Source: a virus
Direction: 5' to 3' (one strand)
DNA length: 41,154 nucleotides
Virus record (IMG/VR): IMGVR_UViG_3300047409_000179
Location: 1 to 41,154 of that record
In this document: in pieces, positions 12,307 to 17,413 of the stretch
Layout of the letters: every line of letters starts with the position of its first letter
Numbering within the stretch: position 1 is the stretch's first letter
Notes under the pieces: model-generated
Seen by the model: the letters and a program-made list of their open reading frames with translations, nothing else
Databases searched by the model: none
What the model was told of the DNA's origin: nothing
Position numbers and translations under genes: made by a program

Positions 12307-12315
12307 TGTCTGACA
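12307..12315. promoter_or_regulatory. operator O1 (TGTCTGACA)
   Basis: Perfect palindrome TGTC-N-GACA overlapping the -10 box of the minus-strand early promoter. Confidence 0.7.
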
Positions 12316-12341
12316 TTAGCAACACTCACGTGTCAGATCAA
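12313..12341 (-). promoter_or_regulatory. early (Cro-side) promoter
   Basis: On the minus strand TTGATC (12,336-12,341) and TAATGT (12,313-12,318) are separated by 17 bases. Transcription would start close to the GTG at 12,305, so the mRNA is probably leaderless. Operators O1 and O2 cover the -10 and -35 boxes. Confidence 0.6.
12331..12339. promoter_or_regulatory. operator O2 (TGTCAGATC)
   Basis: One conserved half-site plus a degenerate half of the TGTCNGACA motif, overlapping the -35 of the minus-strand promoter. Confidence 0.5.
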
Positions 12342-12343
12342 GG

Positions 12344-12352
12344 TGTCAGACG
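12344..12352. promoter_or_regulatory. operator O3 (TGTCAGACG)
   Basis: One mismatch from the palindrome TGTCNGACA. Lies between the two divergent promoters. Confidence 0.6.
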
Positions 12353-12359
12353 ATATCCC

Positions 12360-12388
12360 TTGCGATAAATGTCAGACAGGTGTACCAT
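12360..12388 (+). promoter_or_regulatory. repressor (plus-strand) promoter
   Basis: TTGCGA (12,360-12,365), 17-base spacer, TACCAT (12,383-12,388). The GTG at 12,398 is nine bases beyond, again giving a leaderless or nearly leaderless message. Operator O4 sits in the spacer, allowing autoregulation. Confidence 0.6.
12370..12378. promoter_or_regulatory. operator O4 (TGTCAGACA)
   Basis: Perfect palindrome, reverse complement of O1, inside the spacer of the plus-strand promoter. Confidence 0.7.
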
Positions 12389-12397
12389 CGGCGCACT

Positions 12398-12811
12398 GTG
12401 GCTCGCGAAGGCGATTACGTTGTGGTTGGTTCAGAGAAGATGCGCCAGGCCCGGAAGCGCCTTGGCAACATGAGCTACGAAGAAGTCGCCGTCAGGATGC
12501 GGCGCAACGGCTACAAGCTCTCGGGCCAGACCTACGGGCGCTGGGAGAAGGCCGGTCAGGCTAAGCGAGAAGGACTCTCAGCGCTCGCCGCCGTGCTCGG
12601 CCTCGACGTCGGTCAGATCCTCGCCGACCAGCCTAGTCGAGTCCCGTGGCAACGAGTTGAAGACGTGCTGCTCGAGATTCAGGAGACTCAGAAAGTCCTA
12701 GTGAGTCTTCTAGCCGAGCAACGGTCTGTCGTAGGCGAGCTAACACAGATCGCTGTTCAACTAGACCGCGTTGGAGCTGCAATCGCTCGACGCGAAGCTG
12801 CCAGCTCGTAA
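12398..12811 (+). CDS. immunity repressor candidate (HTH plus coiled coil)
   Basis: A 137-residue protein, the only plus-strand gene in the early half. Residues 15-75 form an XRE-like helix-turn-helix (MRQARKRLGNMSYEEVAVRM and LSGQTYGRWEKAGQA), followed by SALAAVLGLDVGQIL. The C-terminal 55 residues are a coiled coil (VLLEIQETQKVLVSLLAEQ) that could mediate dimerisation. There is no LexA-type peptidase domain, so induction by self-cleavage is unlikely. Divergent from the Cro-like gene across four operators. An upstream GTG at 12,380 overlaps the -10 box and is not preferred. Confidence 0.75.
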   Translation: MAREGDYVVVGSEKMRQARKRLGNMSYEEVAVRMRRNGYKLSGQTYGRWEKAGQAKREGLSALAAVLGLDVGQILADQPSRVPWQRVEDVLLEIQETQKVLVSLLAEQRSVVGELTQIAVQLDRVGAAIARREAASS

Positions 12812-12943
12812 GTTCGAGCGCAGCCAGGATCTCCCCTGGGTCGTTCACATCGGTGTCCGCCACTACCGCCGCCTTTCCCCTCGCCGTCGTTGACTTAGGG
12901 ACGCCAGGCTCTCCTGTAGTAGATGATCCTAGACAGCGAGACA

Positions 12944-12967
12944 CGCGTTCTCCTAATTGGAAACGCG
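12944..12967. terminator. possible terminator hairpin between convergent units
   Basis: CGCGTT and AACGCG pair around an inner TCC/GGA stem and a TAATT loop, with one bulged C. It lies in the 200-bp gap between the repressor gene and the end of the late operon. No clear U-run follows on either strand, so this is weak. A second small hairpin, TGCGAG/CTCGCA, lies at 12,985-13,003. The gap otherwise shows nothing. Confidence 0.35.
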
Positions 12968-13011
12968 CAGAAGTTCCCGCTCTTTGCGAGATTGTCCCTC
13001 GCAACGCGAGG

Positions 13012-13098
13012 CTAGTGCGAGGCTGCGGCGATGACCAGCGTGCCGGCGAAGGGCAGCGCAGCCACAACGGCGAGTGCCAAGAGAGCGTAGAGACGCAT
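13012..13098 (-). CDS. micro membrane protein at end of lysis cassette (28 aa)
   Basis: Twenty-eight residues: MRLYALLALAVVAALPFAGT and a hydrophobic end, one transmembrane helix or signal anchor. An excellent ribosome site AAGGAGGTGA lies just upstream of the ATG. Last gene of the late operon. It may be a lysis accessory or antiholin, by position only. Confidence 0.6.
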   Translation of the reverse strand: MRLYALLALAVVAALPFAGTLVIAAASH

Positions 13099-13111
13099 CA
13101 CGTCACCTCCT

Positions 13112-13282
13112 TCACTTGTTTGAGTCGGCGCGACCGGCGAGAGCACCGATCAGCGCGACGAAACCGATCCCCATCAGCCGCTCATCGACTGGCTTGCCCA
13201 CGATCACGATGATCGTGTAGCTGGCGATCACGATCAGCAGCGCGAGGAAGAGCAGGAAGGCGTGGTCTTCAAAGAGCTTCAT
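13112..13282 (-). CDS. holin-like membrane protein (56 aa)
   Basis: A 56-residue protein with two hydrophobic helices (about residues 8-28 and 37-49) separated by a short polar turn (KPVDERLMG), with charged ends. The size and topology fit a small two-helix phage holin. The ATG is preceded by AGGTGA. It follows the coiled-coil membrane protein and precedes another micro membrane protein, downstream of the amidase. Holins form membrane lesions that trigger lysis; assignment is by topology and context. Confidence 0.6.
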   Translation of the reverse strand: MKLFEDHAFLLFLALLIVIASYTIIVIVGKPVDERLMGIGFVALIGALAGRADSNK

Positions 13283-13286
13283 GGGT

Positions 13287-13805
13287 TCACCTCGTGAGGA
13301 TGGTGATGGTGACGGCGACGATGGTTAGGATGGTGGCGATGCCGCCGACCGTGGAGAGCAACATGCCGGCGGTGATCGCTCGCGTACCGCGCTGAGCGTT
13401 GACGTACTCGGTCAGCGGTTTGAGCCCCTCCTCGATCCTCTGGGTCAGGAAGGCGAGGTCGTCCTTGGTCGCGTAGAGCAGCCGCTCGCGGTTGATCTGC
13501 TCGCGGAGCTCGTTGCCCTTCTCGTCGCGGTACTTCTGGTTCTCGGCAACGAGAATGCGTGCGGCCTCGTCGGCCTTCTCCTTGATCGCCAGCGCCTTCT
13601 CGCGCTCGATCCCGACCTCGGCGTAGCGGCGGTCACGCTCCTCTTGGAAGCGGTGGTCGGCTACTCGCAGCTCGGCGGTGCGCCGGTCGAGTGCCTCGAC
13701 CACTACGGCGACAAAGCCGCGGAGGTCTACATCGGTCCCGGTCGAAGAACCTGCCGCTGGGTCAGTAGTACGAGAAGCGCCGCCCCCTTCTTCCTGCTTG
13801 CTCAT
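13287..13805 (-). CDS. coiled-coil protein with C-terminal transmembrane segment (lysis-associated)
   Basis: A 172-residue protein. Residues 28-120 are a long coiled coil (RFQEERDRRYAEVGIEREKA and LREQINRERLLYATKDDLAF). Residues 138-170 are hydrophobic (AITAGMLLSTVGGIATILTI). Such proteins lie beside holins in many actinophages and are often annotated as holin or membrane protein. ATG has AAGGAG six bases upstream. It is separated from the amidase by a plus-strand homing endonuclease gene. Confidence 0.65.
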   Translation of the reverse strand: MSKQEEGGGASRTTDPAAGSSTGTDVDLRGFVAVVVEALDRRTAELRVADHRFQEERDRRYAEVGIEREKALAIKEKADEAARILVAENQKYRDEKGNELREQINRERLLYATKDDLAFLTQRIEEGLKPLTEYVNAQRGTRAITAGMLLSTVGGIATILTIVAVTITILTR

Positions 13806-13818
13806 CTGTCGCTCCTTG

Positions 13819-13824
13819 TAAAAT
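13819..13824 (+). promoter_or_regulatory. -10 box for the plus-strand homing endonuclease
   Basis: An extended -10, TGTAAAAT, seven bases before the GTG start of the following gene, so its mRNA is probably leaderless. The -35 region is poor (TTGCTC with a 15-base spacer). Confidence 0.45.
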
Positions 13825-13831
13825 CAGAGTC

Positions 13832-14218
13832 GTGCCCAAGGGCGTCTACGAACGAAAGCCGATGCCCGAAGAGACGCGGGCGAAGATCAGCGCAGCGCTG
13901 ACCGGGATCACAAGGTCTCCGGAAACACGCGCGAAGATGAGCGCGGCCAAGATGGGTCACGCGCCGAGCATCACTCAATGGAAGGGCGAGAACATTCGCT
14001 ACGGAGCCGCGCACTACAGAGCCGACCAGGTTCTCCCGCTTGAGTGTGCCCATACCGACGCGTCGTGCAAAGGGAAGCTCGACATCGCTCTTCGGCATGA
14101 CGCCCCTACCGATCTTCTCCGCTACGACGACCTTGCAGGACTTGTGTTCTTCGTCGGGGATTCGACGCAGGGCTACATGCGTCTGTGCCGCTCGCATCAT
14201 CGGCGCTACGACGCCTAG
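13832..14218 (+). CDS. NUMOD3/HNH homing endonuclease
   Basis: A 128-residue protein. Two NUMOD3-type repeats at the N-terminus (KPMPEETRAKISAALTG and SPETRAKMSAAKMGH) are DNA-binding modules of homing enzymes. The rest is an HNH-like domain: ECAHTDASCKGKLDIALRHD and YMRLCRSHHRRYD. It lies on the opposite strand, wedged between the amidase gene and the holin-like genes, so it looks like a later insertion. It cuts DNA lacking the insertion and spreads itself. Confidence 0.85.
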   Translation: MPKGVYERKPMPEETRAKISAALTGITRSPETRAKMSAAKMGHAPSITQWKGENIRYGAAHYRADQVLPLECAHTDASCKGKLDIALRHDAPTDLLRYDDLAGLVFFVGDSTQGYMRLCRSHHRRYDA

Positions 14219-14223
14219 CCGAC

Positions 14224-14961
14224 TCACCCCGTCTCGACCCAATGCCATTCGACATTCCGAACGCCTTTCTTGACGAGGTCGCCCTGCTTGAGCGCCCAGA
14301 CCCGAGCGGACTTGACCTTCTCGGCCGGCCCTTCGTGGCCGTCGTAGAACGTCTTGGTCACCATCCAGTAGCCGCTGGTCTTGGGTTTCGGCGCGGGCTT
14401 CGGCTTGGGTGGCTTCAGCGCGTCGGCGACGTCAAGCCGGAAGGATGGAAGCGACACGTAGAGCGAGCCCGGGCAGGACGTGGCGAAGAAGTCGCGATGG
14501 CCGAAGATGTGAGTGGCGGGGATCGAGCACTGCTTGCAGATCCAGGCGAATAACCAAACACTCGCGTCGTGCTGGATCGGCGTCAGCGGTTCCGGGTCAA
14601 CCTGTTCGTGCTCGATCCCAGGCTGTTCGTTCTGGCCGGGGCAGTGAGCAGAGACGACCATCTTCCCAGCCTTGATCGCAGCCAAGGAACCGTGACGCCC
14701 CTCGAAGATGTAGCCGTTGCGAGTGACGAGGAAGTTGTGCCCGGAGTCCGACCAGCCATTGTGACCCATGTGGTAGTTCTGGACCGAGCGTGCGTAGGCG
14801 ACGGCTTCCTCGTAGCTCTCTCCGTTTGCAAACCCGAGCGCGTGGCCGGCGGTGTGGTGGTAGATCGCGCGTGAGGGCTTCCCGGCTCCTTGGATTGCGT
14901 GCTTAGGTGGCCTGGCTCCCCACTCTGCGCAGGGGATGACTCGGAACGGCTTGGGGTTCAT
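14224..14961 (-). CDS. endolysin, N-acetylmuramoyl-L-alanine amidase
   Basis: A 245-residue protein of the Amidase_2/PGRP fold. Zinc ligands are His35 or His36 (YHHTAGHA), His155 (IFGHRDFF) and Cys163 (SCPG). HNFLVTRNGYIFEGRHG is the conserved core strand. A Pro/Lys linker (about 183-194) leads to a 50-residue C-terminal part, probably a cell-wall-binding segment. It cleaves the amide bond between muramic acid and the stem peptide to lyse the host. There is no signal peptide, so it needs a holin. The ATG overlaps the TGA of the micro-protein before it (ATGA). Confidence 0.92.
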   Translation of the reverse strand: MNPKPFRVIPCAEWGARPPKHAIQGAGKPSRAIYHHTAGHALGFANGESYEEAVAYARSVQNYHMGHNGWSDSGHNFLVTRNGYIFEGRHGSLAAIKAGKMVVSAHCPGQNEQPGIEHEQVDPEPLTPIQHDASVWLFAWICKQCSIPATHIFGHRDFFATSCPGSLYVSLPSFRLDVADALKPPKPKPAPKPKTSGYWMVTKTFYDGHEGPAEKVKSARVWALKQGDLVKKGVRNVEWHWVETG

Positions 14962-15038
14962 CGCCGGCTGAAGATGAACAGGATCAAGGCGATGAGCGCC
15001 AAGACCAGGACGATGGTGATGAGCGTGTTGTGACTCAC
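14958..15038 (-). CDS. micro membrane protein (26 aa) before the endolysin
   Basis: MSHNTLITIVLVLALIALIL and FIFSRR: a single transmembrane helix with a basic C-terminus. The AAGGAGG ribosome site lies four bases before the GTG, and the TGA overlaps the endolysin ATG, so it is coupled to it. It may be a small holin, antiholin or spanin-like factor. Confidence 0.65.
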   Translation of the reverse strand: MSHNTLITIVLVLALIALILFIFSRR

Positions 15039-15052
15039 GGTGCCTCCTTAGG

Positions 15053-16615
15053 TCAGCCGCCGACGAGCGCGGCGTATCTCGCGAGGACGGTCTCGAACTT
15101 CTGGCGCTGGTCGTCGATCGCGATCTCAATGGTTTTCTCGTCATGGTTGTAGGTCGCACCGGCGATGCGCCCGTCACGACCTTGGGCTCCGGTGTCCGGG
15201 TCGATCCGGTTCGTGAGCCGGATCTTCTCGCCGGCGTAGATCAGGAACTCATGCGGCGGGATCGTCGAGCCGTTCAGCGTGCGCCGCGCTCCGTTGCCGA
15301 TCACCTTCAGCGTCCCTGCGAACGGTGCGCTGCGGTGCTCGGTCAACCAGAGGTCGGCAATTCGGTCGGCCACCGCTTGCGTCACCGCTGAGCTGACCTC
15401 AAGCCGGGCTGCGCGGTGGAAGCTGCGGCGGTCGACCAGCGTCCCGATCTGCGTGCGCCTCGAGACCAGCCGCGCACCGTCGGGACCCGTCGCGTCGACG
15501 ACCGCCGTGTCGTAGATCGGCTCGCCCGAGATCGTCGCGTCGCTGAACTCGGAGCCCGACCAGTCGCCCACCTCTGCGATCGGGGCGGTCGGCTTCGGAT
15601 CGTAGACCGCGCTTCGCAGGTCAGCGCCGCCGATCTTGAGGCGATAGTTCTCGAGCGTGTTCACCGCCTCCATGACCGCGCGCGGGGTGATGTAGCCGCC
15701 GGTGAGGTACTCGGGCAGTGAGAACGTGCCGGCTGCGATCGAATGGCCGGTCGCGTTGAGGAGCGGAGCCTTCGCTGCGAGCACGTCGCGGATCACCGTG
15801 TCGGCCTTCAGGATCGAGGCGTTGCCGGACTCGTAGGCGGTATCGCGAAAGACCTGGAGCGTCTTGATCTTCAGATAGACATCGGCGCCGAGCGTCGCGC
15901 CACCGGCGACGTTGAGAAAGATGTGAACGTAACGGCGAGCTGTGCCGAAGGTTCCGCTTGTCGTTCCCGAGGCCCCGCTGTTCATCGCGAAGGAGAAGCC
16001 AGCGCTGAAGGTCGCGTTGCCCGAGTCCTCAGCGTCGGTCGCCCGGCAGAGGCAGGTGGCTCCGGCAGCGTTGTTGCTCGACTCCCAGGTCATCACGACA
16101 CGCTTAGCGGTCGAGTCCGGGCCGAGGTCTAACGTGATGCCGACGTTGCCGCCGGCCGGGACTACAGCACCGTTCGGCCAGCCGATCGTTGCCACTCCGT
16201 TGTCGATCGCGACGGCCCCGCCGACATGAAAGGTGGCGAGATTCTCGGTCAGGAACGAGCGCGCATCACGGTAGTCGCTCAGACGCGTGTGGACGTAGGC
16301 ACGGTCGAAGAGGTCATCGTCCAGGTGGTACTGCCAGCCGCGGCAGCCGACCGCATAGGCGTTGTCAGCGCTCGGCCGTTGCCAGACGAATCCCGACCAG
16401 CAGAGGACGCCGGCGATCTCGAGCTCGATCGGTGTGTACGGCAGGAGGTCGGGCCGGCGCGCACCCGACTCGGCGCGCAGCGTGAAGTTCAGCGCATCGG
16501 GGCCCCAGCCGTTCGCGCTCGCGACGATGTTCTCGGCCACGAGGCCGCGCAGCCGATCTGACCCGAGCGTCTCCCAGGGGCCGCCGAGCGGCTGGAGGCG
16601 AATCGTCTCGTCCAC
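15053..16615 (-). CDS. minor tail protein
   Basis: A 520-residue protein directly downstream of the large tail-tip protein, with a plus-strand moron in between. The N-terminus (RLQPLGGPWETLGSDRLRGL and LRAESGARRPDLLPYTPIEL) and a long beta-rich C-terminal half resemble siphovirus minor tail proteins of actinophages. Residues 155-270 look like a carbohydrate-binding jelly roll (VVMTWESSNNAAGATCLC and YVHIFLNVAGG). Probably part of the tail tip that contacts the host surface. Confidence 0.8.
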   Translation of the reverse strand: MDETIRLQPLGGPWETLGSDRLRGLVAENIVASANGWGPDALNFTLRAESGARRPDLLPYTPIELEIAGVLCWSGFVWQRPSADNAYAVGCRGWQYHLDDDLFDRAYVHTRLSDYRDARSFLTENLATFHVGGAVAIDNGVATIGWPNGAVVPAGGNVGITLDLGPDSTAKRVVMTWESSNNAAGATCLCRATDAEDSGNATFSAGFSFAMNSGASGTTSGTFGTARRYVHIFLNVAGGATLGADVYLKIKTLQVFRDTAYESGNASILKADTVIRDVLAAKAPLLNATGHSIAAGTFSLPEYLTGGYITPRAVMEAVNTLENYRLKIGGADLRSAVYDPKPTAPIAEVGDWSGSEFSDATISGEPIYDTAVVDATGPDGARLVSRRTQIGTLVDRRSFHRAARLEVSSAVTQAVADRIADLWLTEHRSAPFAGTLKVIGNGARRTLNGSTIPPHEFLIYAGEKIRLTNRIDPDTGAQGRDGRIAGATYNHDEKTIEIAIDDQRQKFETVLARYAALVGG

Positions 16616-16617
16616 TC

Positions 16618-16657
16618 GTTACCCCCTTGACAATGTAACCTCGGGATGCTAAGTTAC
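16618..16657. promoter_or_regulatory. operator-like GTTAC/GTAAC array at the moron promoter
   Basis: GTTAC (16,618-16,622), GTAAC (16,635-16,639) and GTTAC (16,653-16,657) alternate with 12-13 bases between them, forming two overlapping inverted repeats over the -35, spacer and -10. This looks like a repressor site, possibly for the ribbon-helix-helix protein just downstream. Confidence 0.5.
16627..16655 (+). promoter_or_regulatory. promoter of the plus-strand moron
   Basis: A consensus -35 TTGACA (16,627-16,632), 17-base spacer and TAAGTT (16,650-16,655). It reads into the three genes at 16,691-17,339 against the direction of the tail operon, which allows expression in the prophage. Confidence 0.65.
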
Positions 16658-16690
16658 CTGTATGAGAAGAACACACAGAGGAGGAGCGGA

Positions 16691-16852
16691 ATGACCGAGT
16701 ACCTCAGCGAAGAAGTGGTCTACGGCGGACTCGTAGTGACCCGCGCCGCGATGATCGCTGACTTGCAGCACATGGCTTCTGCGATGACGAAGGATCCCGT
16801 CCGCCAGCAGGCGCTGGTTAGCCGATACCTACAGGGCTTCGAGTCACGATGA
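16691..16852 (+). CDS. moron gene 1, hypothetical small protein
   Basis: A 53-residue protein starting MTEYLSEEVVYGGLVVTRAA with a helical end (IADLQHMASAMTKDPVRQQA). The ATG at 16,691 has GGAGGAG just upstream; the frame extends to 16,646 without a ribosome site. The TGA overlaps the next ATG. First gene of a plus-strand unit inside the tail operon. Confidence 0.7.
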   Translation: MTEYLSEEVVYGGLVVTRAAMIADLQHMASAMTKDPVRQQALVSRYLQGFESR

Positions 16853-16974
16853 GCAAGCTCATCCGCATCGACCAAGAGGTCTACGACGCACTAGCCAAAC
16901 AGGCCCAGGCTTTCGAGACCCCCAACAAGACACTGCGCCGACTGCTCAAACTCAAACCGAAGGAGAAGAAATGA
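16849..16974 (+). CDS. moron gene 2, ribbon-helix-helix-like protein (41 aa)
   Basis: Forty-one residues: MSKLIRIDQEVYDALAKQA then FETPNKTLRRLLKL. This is the classic pattern of the SeqA-like or antitoxin-type ribbon-helix-helix N-terminus (IRID-EVY-L and TPN-LRRLL). It may dimerise and bind the GTAAC repeats 200 bp upstream. Overlaps both neighbours by ATGA. Too short for most default gene finders. Confidence 0.75.
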   Translation: MSKLIRIDQEVYDALAKQAQAFETPNKTLRRLLKLKPKEKK

Positions 16975-17339
16975 TCCGCTTCGCCACCATCGTCATCGCC
17001 CTGTTCGCCATCGCCAGCCCCGCGCTCGCGAGCCTTCCGCAGCATCCTGGCCAGCACCAGCGTCACGTCGAGGTCCTGCGCGCCGAGGTCGGGTCGACTC
17101 CGGTCACGCTGACGACCAAGAGAACGATCCCCGCCAGCGCCCGCCTGGTCTGTTACGTGCGTTTCAACGGCCATCTCGCCCAAGCGATCTGGCAGGACTC
17201 ACCGAATCAACTCGAATATGCATGGCGCGGTGTGATCGCCATCGTCACGTCCCACAAGAAGGCTGGCCCCGGCATCGTTCGAGTCGCGAGCGCCCGCCCA
17301 GAACTCGTCAGAGTCAAGATCACCTACGCTTGGCGCTAG
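16971..17339 (+). CDS. moron gene 3, secreted protein
   Basis: A 122-residue protein with a clear Sec signal peptide: MIRFATIVIALFAIASPALA, likely cleaved after ALA at residue 20. The mature part of about 100 residues is beta-rich and basic (VTLTTKRTIPASARLVCYV and GIVRVASARPELVRVKITY). An exported product from a prophage promoter suggests a lysogenic-conversion or superinfection-exclusion role; this is inference. No family recognised. Confidence 0.7.
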   Translation: MIRFATIVIALFAIASPALASLPQHPGQHQRHVEVLRAEVGSTPVTLTTKRTIPASARLVCYVRFNGHLAQAIWQDSPNQLEYAWRGVIAIVTSHKKAGPGIVRVASARPELVRVKITYAWR

Positions 17340-17383
17340 GGGGGAAAAGAGTTTAGGCTCCGGAAGGCCCGTCGCTTTGGACT

Positions 17384-17413
17384 GACCCGTCCTTTCGCGG
17401 CGGGTCTTTCCTT
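17384..17413 (+). terminator. rho-independent terminator of the moron
   Basis: GACCCG (17,384-17,389) pairs with CGGGTC (17,401-17,406) and is followed by TTTCCTT. It lies 45 bp after the stop of the secreted-protein gene and just before the tail gene end on the other strand. Confidence 0.7.

Noticed and set aside
12633-13067. Minus-strand coiled-coil-like frame opposite the repressor gene
   Set aside because: It lies mostly antisense to the C-terminal coiled coil of the repressor candidate, has no ribosome site at its likely GTG start, and coiled-coil antisense frames often look helical by chance.
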